This document shows positions 18,304 through 27,251 of a stretch of 64,000 bases of DNA, in pieces. A program made the position numbers and the translations under genes. Under the pieces are notes generated by a model. It saw only the letters and a program-made list of their open reading frames with translations, made no database searches and was not told the DNA's origin. Origin of the DNA: Stenotrophomonas maltophilia (GTDB lineage: Bacteria; Pseudomonadota; Gammaproteobacteria; Xanthomonadales; Xanthomonadaceae); NCBI RefSeq assembly GCF_900186865.1, contig NZ_LT906480.1, positions 762,001-826,000 of the forward strand, given 5' to 3'. How positions within the stretch are numbered: position 1 is the first letter of the stretch; every line of letters begins with the position of its first letter.

Positions 18304-18810
18304 TCATTCCTCCGGCGAAGGCGGGTTCGACGCCAGCAGTTCCAGATGGCGCTGTTCCATTTCCTGGCGCAGCTGGCCGCGGATCTGTGCGGCGGCCTGG
18401 CGGCGCTTCTCGTCGGATGTGGCCGGCTGCAGGGGCGGCACCGGCGTCGGCCGGCCTTCCTCGTCCACCGCCACCATCGTGAAGAAGCAGCTGTTGGCGT
18501 GGCGCACGCTGCGCTTGAGGATGTCCTCGGCCACCACCTTGATGCCGATCTCCATCGACGAGGTGCCGGTGTAGTTCACCGAGGCCAGGAAGGTGACCAG
18601 TTCGCCCACCGCGATGGGCTGGCGGAACATCACCTGGTCCACCGACAGAGTGACCACGTAGCTGCCGGCATAGCGGCTGGCACAGGCGTAGGCCACCTGG
18701 TCGAGCAGGCGCAGGATGGCGCCACCGTGGACCTTGCCGGAGAAATTGGCCATCTCCGGCGACATCAGCACGGTCATGGACAGCTGGTGGGTTTTCAGTT
18801 CGGTCGACAT
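18304..18810 (-). CDS. Acyl-CoA thioesterase (hotdog fold, YciA/BACH type)
   Basis: A 168-aa hotdog-fold thioesterase that hydrolyses acyl-CoA. It begins MSTELKTHQLSMTVLMSPEM at 18810; the longer ORF from 18882 would run into a repeat. The active-site region ANFSGKVHGGAILRLLDQVAYACA, with Asp in LLDQVAY, and VDQVMFRQPIAVGELVTFLASVNYTG, EIGIKVVAEDI and the CFFTMVAVDEEGRPT strand are typical of the 4HBT acyl-CoA hydrolase family. The tail after residue 140 is charged and helical. It is monocistronic between two SMAG pairs. The natural substrate chain length is not evident. Confidence 0.92.
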   Translation of the reverse strand: MSTELKTHQLSMTVLMSPEMANFSGKVHGGAILRLLDQVAYACASRYAGSYVVTLSVDQVMFRQPIAVGELVTFLASVNYTGTSSMEIGIKVVAEDILKRSVRHANSCFFTMVAVDEEGRPTPVPPLQPATSDEKRRQAAAQIRGQLRQEMEQRHLELLASNPPSPEE

Positions 18811-18833
18811 GGGGCGATTGTATCGGCAACCGG

Positions 18834-18911
18834 GTAGCGCCGGCCGCTGGCCGGCAACCACGCGATTGATTCCGAAGGCCATGAAAAAAGCCGGCCAGCG
18901 GCCGGCTCTAC
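18834..18911. repeat. Paired SMAG palindromes in inverted orientation
   Basis: GTAGCGCCGGCC-GCT-GGCCGGCAACC, then about 27 nt, then GCCGGCC-AGC-GGCCGGCTCTAC. It lies between metK and the thioesterase gene, with the metK terminator immediately next to it. Confidence 0.82.
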
Positions 18912-18919
18912 CAGAAGCA

Positions 18920-18943
18920 GAAGGGCCGCGTGAGCGGCCCTTC
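18920..18943 (-). terminator. Intrinsic terminator of metK
   Basis: A 10-bp stem GAAGGGCCGC/GCGGCCCTTC with a 4-nt loop starts 8 bases after the metK stop; the downstream run is CTGCTTCTGG, only weakly T-rich. Confidence 0.7.
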
Positions 18944-18950
18944 GTGTTTC

Positions 18951-20162
18951 TTACTTCAGCTTCGCATCGGCGCGCAGGGCGGCGGCGCGATCGGTCTTCT
19001 CCCAGGAGAAGGCCGTGGCGTTGACGGTCTCGCCTTCGCCGTTGAGGTAGCTGAACTCCTTCGGCTTGCGGCCGAAGTGGCCGTAGGCCGCGGTCTGCTG
19101 GTACATCGGGTGCACCAGGTCCAGCATCTTGATGATGCCGTACGGGCGCAGGTCGAAGTGCTTGCGGATCAGCTTCTCGATCTTGTCGTCGCTGATCTTG
19201 CCGGTGCCGAAGGTGGTGACCGAGATCGAGGTCGGCTCAGCCACGCCGATGGCGTAGGAGACCTGCACTTCGCAACGGTCGGCCAGGCCGGCGGCAACCA
19301 CGTTCTTGGCGACGTAGCGGGCAGCGTAGGCAGCCGAGCGGTCGACCTTGGACGGGTCCTTGCCGGAGAAGGCGCCACCACCGTGACGGGCCCAGCCGCC
19401 GTAGGTGTCGACGATGATCTTGCGGCCGGTCAGGCCGCAGTCGCCCACCGGACCGCCGATCTCGAACTTGCCGGTCGGGTTGATGTGGAACTTGGTGCCC
19501 TTGTGCAGCCACTTGGCCGGCAGCACCGGCTTGATGATCTCTTCGCGGACGGCCTCGATGAGGTCCTTCTGCTTGATGCCCGGGGCATGCTGGGTCGACA
19601 GCACCACGGCGTCGATGGCCGAGACCACGCCGTTTTCATAGCGCAGGGTGACCTGGCTCTTGGCGTCCGGACGCAGCCACGACAGCGGCGAGTTCTTCTT
19701 CTTGCGGATCTTGGCCTGCTGCTCGACCAGGCGGTGCGACAGGTGGATCGCGGCCGGCATGTAGCTGTCGGTCTCGTTGGTGGCATAGCCGAACATCAGG
19801 CCCTGGTCGCCCGCGCCCATTTCTTCCGGCTTCTTGCGGTCCACGCCCTGGGCGATGTGCGGCGACTGCTTGCCGATCAGGTTCAGCACGCCGCAGGTGG
19901 CGCCGTCGAAGCCGACGTCGGAGCTGTCATAGCCGATGTCCGTGATGACCTTGCGGGTCAGGGCTTCCAGGTCGATCCAGGCGCTGGTGGTGATTTCACC
20001 GGCCACGATGGCAACGCCGGTCTTGACCATGGTCTCGCAGGCCACGCGGGCGCGCTGGTCCTGGGTCAGGATCGCGTCCAGCACCGCATCGGAGATCTGG
20101 TCGGCAACCTTGTCCGGATGGCCTTCGGAGACCGACTCGGAGGTGAAGAGATAGCTGGACAT
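18951..20162 (-). CDS. metK: S-adenosylmethionine synthetase (methionine adenosyltransferase)
   Basis: MetK makes SAM from methionine and ATP. The 403-aa product begins [18 protein letters not shown] at 20162, the universal MetK start; the reading frame stays open far upstream but that part is not protein-like. Motifs include [28 protein letters not shown] (the ATP-binding GAGDQG), [18 protein letters not shown], the P-loop-like segment, and [11 protein letters not shown]. The gene has an intrinsic terminator, a probable promoter at 20205-20232 and a motif shared with metF at 20172-20191. The C-terminus is complete. Confidence 0.98.
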   Translation of the reverse strand: MSSYLFTSESVSEGHPDKVADQISDAVLDAILTQDQRARVACETMVKTGVAIVAGEITTSAWIDLEALTRKVITDIGYDSSDVGFDGATCGVLNLIGKQSPHIAQGVDRKKPEEMGAGDQGLMFGYATNETDSYMPAAIHLSHRLVEQQAKIRKKKNSPLSWLRPDAKSQVTLRYENGVVSAIDAVVLSTQHAPGIKQKDLIEAVREEIIKPVLPAKWLHKGTKFHINPTGKFEIGGPVGDCGLTGRKIIVDTYGGWARHGGGAFSGKDPSKVDRSAAYAARYVAKNVVAAGLADRCEVQVSYAIGVAEPTSISVTTFGTGKISDDKIEKLIRKHFDLRPYGIIKMLDLVHPMYQQTAAYGHFGRKPKEFSYLNGEGETVNATAFSWEKTDRAAALRADAKLK

Positions 20163-20471
20163 CAGGCGTAATATCCCTTGATTCGGATGGAAAGATGGGC
20201 GCGCATGATACACGGGGTGCGTCGCCTGTGCATTGTGAACCTGTACCGGTTGCCGGTGGTTAAGCCCGCGTAGGCCCGGCAAGGGCCGTCCTGACGGGAT
20301 TGGGCCCCAGCCTCGAGGCCCAGTGTTCCACCAGCGTGACAACGGGCGGGGTGGCCAGGGGGCCGGTTGCGGCCCCGCCCCGGGCGGGCCGACCGTCATC
20401 GTTCTGCCCCGAAACCGCCATCTGGCTGCCGCCTGCCGGGCGCAGGCTGTCGGCCAATCCGGCCGCCGGGC
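20163..20471. other. Divergent intergenic region between metK and the OlsF-like gene
   Basis: 309 bases without a gene. For metK a likely promoter is visible on the minus strand: TATCAT (20205-20210) with a weak TGCACA -35 (20227-20232) at 16-bp spacing. The metF-like motif at 20172-20191 would lie in the leader and overlaps the metK Shine-Dalgarno AAGGGA. The half nearer the acyltransferase gene is very GC-rich (for example GCGGCCCCGCCCCGGGC) and shows no convincing promoter. Confidence 0.5.
20172..20191 (-). promoter_or_regulatory. Motif upstream of metK shared with metF
   Basis: TATCCCTTGATTCGGATGGA (plus-strand reading) matches the site before metF at 15 of 20 positions in the same orientation relative to the gene. 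It includes the metK Shine-Dalgarno sequence, so part of the match may be trivial. Confidence 0.3.
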
Positions 20472-22202
20472 ATGAGTGGATCCGCCATGCAGGAACTTGA
20501 ACAGCGTCTCCAGCAACGCTTTCCCGATTGGTTCCATGGCCGTCGTGGCCAACTGGCGCGGCCATTGCTTCGCAGCGTCGGGCGCTGGTCGCGGTTGGAC
20601 CAGATCGAGGCGTTCCTGCAGCGCAGTGCAGGGTTGCGCGGATTCGGCTTCGTCGCCGCCGGGCTGGAGTTCATCGATGGTCAGTACCAGGTGGATCCGG
20701 CCGCGTTGGCGAAGATCCCGGCCACCGGTCGCCTGCTGATCGTCGCCAACCACCCGTCCGGCGCACTGGACGCGCTGGCCCTGCTGGACGCGGTCGGCCG
20801 CATCCGCCGCGATGTGCGGATCGTGGCCAACGACCTGCTGGGGGCGATCGCGCCATTGCAGGACCTGCTGTTGCCGGTGCGCATCCTCGGTGGCAAGGCC
20901 CAGCGTGGCAGCCTGCACGCTGTGGAGGAGGCGCTGGCCGCCGAGCAGTGCGTGATCGTGTTCCCGGCCGGCGAGGTCTCGCGCCTCTCGCTGCGAGGCA
21001 TCCGCGATGGTCGCTGGCAGCGCGGTTTCGTCCGCTTTGCCCGTGCCGCCGGCGCGCCGGTGCTGCCGGTACGGGTGGAAGCGCGCAACTCGGCGCTGTT
21101 CTACGGCGCCTCGACCCTGTTCAAGCCGGCCGGCACCGCGCTGCTGGCGCGCGAGATGTTCACCCGCCGCGGCCGCCCGTTGCGGCTGAGCATCGGTGAG
21201 CCGATGCAGCTGGGCAAGGGCGGTGACCCGGGCGCGCAGCTGCTGGCCGTACGCCGCGCGCTGTATGCGCTGGGCCGCAATGGCACGGCCGGCAATGCCG
21301 CTGCCTTCGCAGGCCCCGAGCCGCTGGCGGCCCCGGTGCCACCCTCGCAGGTCGCCGCTGGGATTGCCGCAGCCACCCAGCTGGGCCAGACCGCCGACGG
21401 CAAGCAGATTCTGCTGGCCACTTGTACTGCCGATTCGCCGCTGCTGCTGGAGCTGGGCCGCCTGCGCGAACTGACCTTCCGCCAGGTGGGCGAGGGCACT
21501 GGGCGCAGCCGGGACCTGGACGATTACGACCCGCAGTACGAGCACATCGTGATCTGGGACGCGGCCGCGCAGCGCATCGCCGGCGCGTACCGGATCATGC
21601 GCGGCGCCCATGCGCTGGCCCGGCACGGACTGTCCGGGCTCTACAGCGCGTCGCTATTCCGCTATTCCGACGATGCCATCACCCACATCGCCGAAGGCCT
21701 GGAACTGGGCCGCAGCTTCGTGGTGCCCGACTACTGGGGCAGCCGCAGCCTGGACTACCTGTGGCAGGGCATCGGTGCCTACCTGCAGTGCCGGCCGGGT
21801 ATCCGCTACCTGTTCGGCGCCGTGTCGATCAGCGCGGCGCTGCCACGCGATGCGCGCGAGCAGCTGGTGGCGTACTACCAGCGCTATTACGGCGGTACCG
21901 CCGGCCTGGCCGAATCGAACCGCCCGTTCCAGTACTTCGCCGCGCCGCCGAGTTTTGGCGAGCTGGATGCAGGCGCCGCGTTCGATGTGCTCAAGGCCAA
22001 CCTGGCCGCACTCGGCACCGGCGTGCCGACGCTGTATCGCCAGTACACCGATCTGTGCGAACCCGGTGGCGCGCGCTTCCTCGCCTTCGGTGTGGACCCG
22101 GACTTCAGCGATTCGATCGACGGCCTGATCGAAGTGGACCTGTGCGCGATCCGGCCGAACAAGCGCAAACGCTACCTGCGCGATGCGGGGACGCCGGCAT
22201 GA
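20472..22202 (+). CDS. Bifunctional acyltransferase, OlsF-like (PlsC/OlsA-type domain fused to OlsB-type N-acyltransferase)
   Basis: A 576-aa two-domain protein. Residues ~70-280 form a lysophospholipid (PlsC-type) acyltransferase domain with [16 protein letters not shown] (the HX4D motif) and [13 protein letters not shown]. Residues ~330-570 form a GNAT-related domain of the OlsB type ([52 protein letters not shown]). OlsB-type domains N-acylate ornithine, and OlsA-type domains add the second acyl chain; fused OlsF proteins do both. Ornithine-lipid synthesis is thus likely, though other amino acids or hemolysin-like roles are possible. Start 20472 or 20487; neither has a strong ribosome site. 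It overlaps the next gene by ATGA. Confidence 0.85.
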   Translation: MSGSAMQELEQRLQQRFPDWFHGRRGQLARPLLRSVGRWSRLDQIEAFLQRSAGLRGFGFVAAGLEFIDGQYQVDPAALAKIPATGRLLIVANHPSGALDALALLDAVGRIRRDVRIVANDLLGAIAPLQDLLLPVRILGGKAQRGSLHAVEEALAAEQCVIVFPAGEVSRLSLRGIRDGRWQRGFVRFARAAGAPVLPVRVEARNSALFYGASTLFKPAGTALLAREMFTRRGRPLRLSIGEPMQLGKGGDPGAQLLAVRRALYALGRNGTAGNAAAFAGPEPLAAPVPPSQVAAGIAAATQLGQTADGKQILLATCTADSPLLLELGRLRELTFRQVGEGTGRSRDLDDYDPQYEHIVIWDAAAQRIAGAYRIMRGAHALARHGLSGLYSASLFRYSDDAITHIAEGLELGRSFVVPDYWGSRSLDYLWQGIGAYLQCRPGIRYLFGAVSISAALPRDAREQLVAYYQRYYGGTAGLAESNRPFQYFAAPPSFGELDAGAAFDVLKANLAALGTGVPTLYRQYTDLCEPGGARFLAFGVDPDFSDSIDGLIEVDLCAIRPNKRKRYLRDAGTPA

Positions 22203-22999
22203 GCGTGCTGGCGAACCTGTCGCCGCACCGGCGCGCAGTGTTCGTCTCCGACGTGCACCTGGGTTCACGTCATTGCCATGCCACCGAACTGGCACGTTTT
22301 CTCTCGCAGCTGCGCTGTGAGCGTCTGTACCTGGTCGGCGACATCATCGACCTGTGGTGGATGGCCCATCGCCGTGCCAACTGGCGGCAGTCGCACAGCG
22401 AGGTCATCCAGGCCCTGCACGCGCTGCGCCGTGCAGGCACCGAGATCATCTACATTCCCGGCAACCACGATGCCTCGCTGCGCCAGGTGTGCGGGCTGAT
22501 GCTGCCAGCGATGCAGGTGCGCCGCCGCGCCATCCATGTGACCGCCGATGGCCGTCGCCTGCTGGTCGCGCACGGGGACGAGTACGACGGCGTGACCCAC
22601 TTTGGCGGCCTGCAGGAAAAGTTCGGCGACTGGCTGTACTACCGCATCCTGACCGGCAACCAGGCGCTGAACGCGGTGCGGCGCCGGCTGGGCATGCGCT
22701 ATTGGTCGCTGTCGGAATTCCTGAAGAAGCGCAGCGGCGCCGCCGAGCGCTACATCGAGCGCTTCGTGCAGGCCGGGCTGGACGACGTGCGCCGGCGTGG
22801 TCTGGATGGCATCGTCTGTGGCCATATCCACCGCGCCGCGCTGGTCGAACGCGATGGCCTGGTCTATGCGAACGATGGTGACTGGGTGGAAAGCCTGACC
22901 GCGCTGGTCGAAGACCACGACGGCGCGCTGCGCCTGCTGGACCACAACGGGCAGACCTTGGTGGAGCTACCGGGCGCACGCTTGTCACAGGCGGCGTAA
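22199..22999 (+). CDS. LpxH-like metallophosphoesterase (UDP-2,3-diacylglucosamine diphosphatase family)
   Basis: A 266-aa calcineurin-fold phosphoesterase. The metal ligands are all present: VFVSDVHLGS, LVGDIIDLWW, IPGNHDASL, LLVAHGDEYD and VCGHIHRA. The family cleaves UDP-2,3-diacylglucosamine in lipid A synthesis, but a separate group (with a longer middle containing LQEKFGDWLYYRIL) is found beside lipid or glycosyl genes and may act on other lipids. Its ATG at 22199 overlaps the stop of the OlsF-like gene, so a membrane-lipid role is well supported by context. Whether it is the main LpxH cannot be told here. Confidence 0.85.
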   Translation: MSVLANLSPHRRAVFVSDVHLGSRHCHATELARFLSQLRCERLYLVGDIIDLWWMAHRRANWRQSHSEVIQALHALRRAGTEIIYIPGNHDASLRQVCGLMLPAMQVRRRAIHVTADGRRLLVAHGDEYDGVTHFGGLQEKFGDWLYYRILTGNQALNAVRRRLGMRYWSLSEFLKKRSGAAERYIERFVQAGLDDVRRRGLDGIVCGHIHRAALVERDGLVYANDGDWVESLTALVEDHDGALRLLDHNGQTLVELPGARLSQAA

Positions 23000-23008
23000 C
23001 CCGTTTCC

Positions 23009-23084
23009 GTAGAGTCGACTATCGCGCGTAGCGCGTGGTGTCCGCAGCCTGATGGAAGAGCAGTCGACTAACAGTCGACTCTAC
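23009..23084. repeat. Paired SMAG palindromes (GTCGAC type) with extended ends
   Basis: GTAGAGTCGACT at one end, AGTCGACTCTAC at the other. The outer bases continue the symmetry (CCGTTTC before, GAAACGG after, 23001-23092), so the inverted ends are about 19 bp long with one break. It lies between the LpxH-like and YdjM-like genes. Confidence 0.82.
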
Positions 23085-23138
23085 AGAAACGGTGTCCGGG
23101 AGTGAGACGGCGCGTCCGCAAGCCGCTAGCATCGGCCC

Positions 23139-24197
23139 ATGGATTCCCTGACCCAGATCGTGCTCGGCGGCGCCGTCGCTGCTGCCATCGCTCCGCCCGG
23201 CCATCGCCGCGCGGCCCTGCTGGCCGGTGCCGCGCTCGGCACCCTGCCGGACCTCGATGCCCTGTGGTTGGGCTTCACCGCCGCCGACCCGGTGGCGAAC
23301 ATGATCGAGCACCGCAGCTTCAGCCATTCGCTGCTGGTGCTGCCCTGGGTGGCGGCACTGATCTGGTGGTTGTTCAAGCGCTTCGGCAACGGCCGCGTCG
23401 CGCAGTCACCGGTGCGCTGGTTCTGGGCGATCCAGCTGGCGCTGGTCACCCATCCCGTGCTGGATGCGTTCACCGTCTACGGCACCCAGTTGTGGTGGCC
23501 GCTGCGCCCACACCCGACCATGGGTTCCAGTGTCTTCATCATCGATCTTGGCTACACGGTGTGGCTGCTGCTGGGTTGCGTGCTGGCCTGGTTTGGCCGC
23601 GCCCGCCCCTGGGCTGGCAAGGTGCTGGGCGTGGCATTGCTGGTCAGCAGCGGCTACCTGGGCTGGGGCCTGATCGCAAAGGCCCAGGTCGACCGTGCTG
23701 CCCAGCAGAGCCTGGCGGCGATGGGTCTGGGCGATGCACCGCGCTTCTCGGTGCCGATGCCGTTCAACACCCTGCTGTGGCGCGTGGTGGCGATGACGCC
23801 GAACGGCTACGTGGTGGGCGACCGCTCGCTGGTGGCCGACCATGGACCGATGCAGTTCGAAGGCCATGCGTCCAATGTACAGGCGTTGCGCGAAGCAGGG
23901 AGCATCCCGGCAGTGCAGCAGCTGACGTGGTTCAACCGGGGCTTCATGCGTGCACAGGTGGTGGACGGGCGGCTGGTCCTGAGCGACCTTCGCATGGGGC
24001 TGGAGCCGGACTACACCTTCAACTTCGCCGTGGCCGAGCAGGTCGACGGGCGGTGGCGACCGATCACGCCCGAGCAGGTGCGGACGGATTACAGCAGCCC
24101 GGCCGCGCGCGCGGATGCCGGGCGCCGACTGGCGGCGATGTGGCAGCGGATCTGGCACGAGCCGGCAGCCTCCGGGACTGGTGCGGCGCACCCGTAG
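23139..24197 (+). CDS. YdjM/DUF457-type membrane-bound metal-dependent hydrolase
   Basis: A 352-aa inner-membrane protein of the YdjM-like family. It opens MDSLTQIVLGGAVAAAI and has the conserved histidine/aspartate motifs DLDALWLGF, EHRSFSHSLLV and THPVLDAFTVYGTQ, which are thought to bind metal on the membrane face. About four to five hydrophobic segments lie in residues 1-185; a soluble C-terminal domain follows. Related proteins are implicated in phospholipid hydrolysis or membrane stress but are poorly characterised. The TAG stop codon is part of the GTAG terminus of the repeat at 24194. Confidence 0.85.
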   Translation: MDSLTQIVLGGAVAAAIAPPGHRRAALLAGAALGTLPDLDALWLGFTAADPVANMIEHRSFSHSLLVLPWVAALIWWLFKRFGNGRVAQSPVRWFWAIQLALVTHPVLDAFTVYGTQLWWPLRPHPTMGSSVFIIDLGYTVWLLLGCVLAWFGRARPWAGKVLGVALLVSSGYLGWGLIAKAQVDRAAQQSLAAMGLGDAPRFSVPMPFNTLLWRVVAMTPNGYVVGDRSLVADHGPMQFEGHASNVQALREAGSIPAVQQLTWFNRGFMRAQVVDGRLVLSDLRMGLEPDYTFNFAVAEQVDGRWRPITPEQVRTDYSSPAARADAGRRLAAMWQRIWHEPAASGTGAAHP

Positions 24198-24259
24198 ATC
24201 CACGCCATGCGTGGATGGCGTGACATCGGCAGTGGCAGCCACGCATGGCGTGGCTCTAC
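24194..24259. repeat. Paired SMAG palindromes supplying stop codons to both convergent genes
   Basis: GTAG plus hairpin ATCCACGC-CAT-GCGTGGAT on the left; hairpin AGCCACGC-ATG-GCGTGGCT plus CTAC on the right. TAG at 24195-24197 ends the YdjM-like gene, and the complementary TAG (24256-24258) ends the glycosyltransferase gene. Confidence 0.85.
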
Positions 24260-25266
24260 TGCGGTTGGCGGTTGAGCTTGATAGAACGGTTCAGCACCTG
24301 GCGTGGGACGTTGGCAATGTCAAAGCCAACGAACGCCAGCAGGAACTGCAGCCCGGAGATCAGCGCGACCATGGCGATCATGATGGTACCCACCGGCGTG
24401 GCGACATCGGCCTGGGCCGACCGCACCCAGTGGTACAGCCCGAACAGCCCCCCGAAGGCGAGCAGGCTGCTGCCGGCGATCAGCTCCAGTGACGCGATGC
24501 TGAGGTCGCGCAGGAAATAGTTGTAGGCAATGCGCTTGAGCGTGTTGCGCAGGTGCTTGAAGCTGAACTCACCCAGGATGCGACCGATGCGCAGGTTGCT
24601 GGTTTCGTCGCCGTAGTGGGCGTCCATTGCCACATCCTGCACGACCGCGCGCACGGTGTTCAGTCGGAACAGCATGTCGGTCTCGAAGAAATAGCGGTCG
24701 CTGACCGCCTCGAGCTTCAGGTGGCTGGCGACCTTGGCATGGATGGCGGTGTAGCCGTTGGTCGGATCGAACACCTGCCAGTACCCGGATGAGGCCTTGG
24801 TCATGAAGGACAGCAGCAGGTTGCCCAGGCGCCGCACCGGGGGCATGCGGCGGATGTGGGTCAGGTTCCAGAATCGGTTGCCCTTGGTGTAGTCGGCATG
24901 GCCGTCGGCGATCGGCGCGACAAAGTCCATCAGCAGCGCCGGGTCCATCTGCCCATCGCCATCGACCTTCACCAGAATGTCCATGCCATCTGCGATGGCC
25001 GCGCGGTACCCGGTCTTGATCGCGCCGCCGACGCCCAGGTTGTGCTGATGGAACAGCACGGCGATACGCGGGTCGTTGGCTTCGGCCTGGATCAGGCGGC
25101 CGCTGCCGTCGGGGCACGCATCATCCACGCAGTAGATCGCCGTTACCGCATCATCGATCGCCGCGAGGACGGACAGCACGTGGCGGGTCACTTTGTAGCA
25201 GGGGATGATCACGGCGATCCGAGCCGGCGTGGATGCGGAGGGCGTAATGGTGGTCATCGGACTCAT
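24256..25266 (-). CDS. Glycosyltransferase family 2 protein, membrane-attached
   Basis: A 336-aa GT-A fold glycosyltransferase similar to dolichyl-phosphate-mannose/undecaprenyl-phosphate glycosyltransferases (GtrB type). Residues 15-240 are catalytic: RIAVIIPCYKVT, the YCVDDACPDGSG nucleotide site, and the DXD-type VKVDGDGQMDP. Two C-terminal hydrophobic segments (about 265-320) anchor it, as in GtrB. The start at 25266 overlaps the stop of the upstream membrane protein by ATGA, so the two are coupled. It probably charges a lipid carrier with a sugar that the partner membrane protein uses. The stop codon lies in an SMAG terminus. Confidence 0.9.
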   Translation of the reverse strand: MSPMTTITPSASTPARIAVIIPCYKVTRHVLSVLAAIDDAVTAIYCVDDACPDGSGRLIQAEANDPRIAVLFHQHNLGVGGAIKTGYRAAIADGMDILVKVDGDGQMDPALLMDFVAPIADGHADYTKGNRFWNLTHIRRMPPVRRLGNLLLSFMTKASSGYWQVFDPTNGYTAIHAKVASHLKLEAVSDRYFFETDMLFRLNTVRAVVQDVAMDAHYGDETSNLRIGRILGEFSFKHLRNTLKRIAYNYFLRDLSIASLELIAGSSLLAFGGLFGLYHWVRSAQADVATPVGTIMIAMVALISGLQFLLAFVGFDIANVPRQVLNRSIKLNRQPQ

Positions 25267-27092
25267 GGGGCTGGGTGGGCCAGCAGGGCCTTTGCCGGCA
25301 GTTCCACCAGATCCCCCTGCAGCACCTGCGGTACGTCGCCCTCAGGCGCTACGGTGATGTGGTGGTAGCGGTTGAAGGTGAAATTGAACGCCTCGTCGGG
25401 CATCAATGGGAAGTACCGGCGGAAGTATTCCATCTGTGGCAGGTACAGCACATGGTTCACGGCGGGAATACCAACACCCGGCAGGAGGGCCCCGAACCCA
25501 CCGGGAGCCACCAGCGCGCCTTCGGACGTGGTGGCTGAGCCCCGGGCTTGCAGGGAGTGCAGGACGGCAGCGCGGTCCATCGCAAAGATCGGCCCGGCAG
25601 GCTGCACAGGGTTGAACAAGCCATTGCCCAGCAGATTGGCCAAAGCGGCGGTGGCCAGGACCAAGGTGGCCGCATGCGCCGAGAGCTTTGGGCGGAGGGC
25701 GGCAACGGCCAGCCCCGCCAAGCAGAGGTAGGGAATGGCATCGGCGGCGCTGTGCAGGCGGCTGAACTGGCCTTCGCCGAACAGGAACTTGGCCACGCTG
25801 CCAGCCATCAGCAGCGCAGCCAGCAGCAGCAGACGCCTGCGCTCCAGGCGTACGCCGCACCGCACCAGGATCATCGCGCAGCCGATGTTGAGCAGCAGGC
25901 CGAACGCCAGCAGCGCGCGTGCGGGTGGCACCATCGAGAGTCCGGTCAACTTGCCGACCAGAACGGGCACGGGCAGGAAGATCCAGCAGGCGATCAGCAG
26001 TACGCCAGCGGCGAGGGCCAGCACGCTGCCGCGGTGGCCCCGCACCCATTCGCGCAGTCGTGCGCCATCAGCAAGGACCAGAGTGAACAGCGGCAACAGG
26101 CTGCCGAGTACGGCGATCTCGCACTCGTTGGAGCCTTTGAACATTGGCAGCGGTGCAAACCGGTAGGTCATCAGGTTCGGGAAGACGTGCGCGAACAGGG
26201 ACGTCAGCCCGACCCCACCTCCGGCGCTCTGGCGCTGGCCCGGATAAACCGTGTTGCGAACGATCGGGATGATGTCGTGGAAGTAACCGATGAACACGGC
26301 CAATGCGAGCGCGCCTGCGATGCCGGCATCGATCAGTCGTGGAAGCGTGAGGGCATCGCGACGGAAGGCCAGGACCAGCACCGCCATGGCCAGCAGCGAG
26401 GAAATGATGAAGGGCGGATAGGACACTGCGATCACCCAGACAGCGAGGGCGTACGCACTGGCCAGGATGCGAACCCAGCGATTGCCGATGCACAGCCAGG
26501 CTGCGGCGGCCCAGGGTGCCAGAGCGAAGGCACCGGCATTGCTGGTCCACCAGACCTGCACGAATGGCGCGAAGAACAGCGTGGCCGAAACCAGCACTGC
26601 GGCTGGTACCGGCATCCGCAATTGGCGCAGGAACAGGGCCCATCCGCTCAGGAAGGCCATGGCCATGAACATGAAGAAGAACGAATAGGCGTTCGCTGCT
26701 GGCAACACGAAGAACGCCCAGTGGTAGGGCTTGAACAGCAGGCCCCAGTCGAGCAGCGGCAGCGCCTGGAAGGTGCGCAGTGACTCGTGGTACGGCGAGT
26801 GTGCGTTGAACTGGCCGAAATCGTTGTTGACCGCGATCTGGATGTAGGGCGTGAACACGATCCACTCATCGCTGCGGATCATGCGGGCGCTGCCAAGCAC
26901 CGGGTTCTGTGGCGCCAGGCCGAGATACTCGTAGGCCAGCGAGTAGGAGGATGGCGTCAGCGCGAATGCGACGTAGAGAATGCACAACAGCGCGATGATC
27001 CCGGCGAGCAGGCGCGTCTGGCTGGGCAGGAGCCCGCCCGGCAGGTTCACATCATGGGTGGAGAAAGGCGTTCGTCCGCTGTCACTCATCAT
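25263..27092 (-). CDS. Large polytopic membrane protein, probable glycan/glycosyltransferase partner
   Basis: An integral membrane protein of about 609 aa with some 12-13 hydrophobic segments and a soluble C-terminal portion. No catalytic motif is certain, but the layout (first helix, then a polar loop with SARMIRSDEWIVFTPYIQ, then many helices) recalls C-type (GT-C) glycosyltransferases, which use lipid-linked sugars. Coupling to a GtrB-like GT2 supports this. The start is unclear: 27092 (MMSDSGRTPF), 27113 or 27152 are possible and none has a strong ribosome site. I chose 27092 because its reading leads soonest to the first helix. Confidence 0.75.
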   Translation of the reverse strand: MMSDSGRTPFSTHDVNLPGGLLPSQTRLLAGIIALLCILYVAFALTPSSYSLAYEYLGLAPQNPVLGSARMIRSDEWIVFTPYIQIAVNNDFGQFNAHSPYHESLRTFQALPLLDWGLLFKPYHWAFFVLPAANAYSFFFMFMAMAFLSGWALFLRQLRMPVPAAVLVSATLFFAPFVQVWWTSNAGAFALAPWAAAAWLCIGNRWVRILASAYALAVWVIAVSYPPFIISSLLAMAVLVLAFRRDALTLPRLIDAGIAGALALAVFIGYFHDIIPIVRNTVYPGQRQSAGGGVGLTSLFAHVFPNLMTYRFAPLPMFKGSNECEIAVLGSLLPLFTLVLADGARLREWVRGHRGSVLALAAGVLLIACWIFLPVPVLVGKLTGLSMVPPARALLAFGLLLNIGCAMILVRCGVRLERRRLLLLAALLMAGSVAKFLFGEGQFSRLHSAADAIPYLCLAGLAVAALRPKLSAHAATLVLATAALANLLGNGLFNPVQPAGPIFAMDRAAVLHSLQARGSATTSEGALVAPGGFGALLPGVGIPAVNHVLYLPQMEYFRRYFPLMPDEAFNFTFNRYHHITVAPEGDVPQVLQGDLVELPAKALLAHPAP

Positions 27093-27251
27093 GCGCTCGC
27101 AGGTAAGGTCCATCCATGCGCGACGTACCCGCACACCGATGCCTGAGGGCAATAGAGGGGGATCCCGGCACGCGCCGTTCCGAGGCCGGGACTGCGGGAT
27201 TCTAGCGGGTTGCCGCCGGAGCCGCAGGCCATCCTGTGGCGAGGATGGGCC

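Noticed and set aside
24194..24259. SMAG pairs as ordinary intrinsic terminators
   Set aside because: Hairpins are stable but none of the pairs is followed by a T-tract, in contrast to the true terminators at 2193, 32061 and 48537. They may still shape 3' ends.
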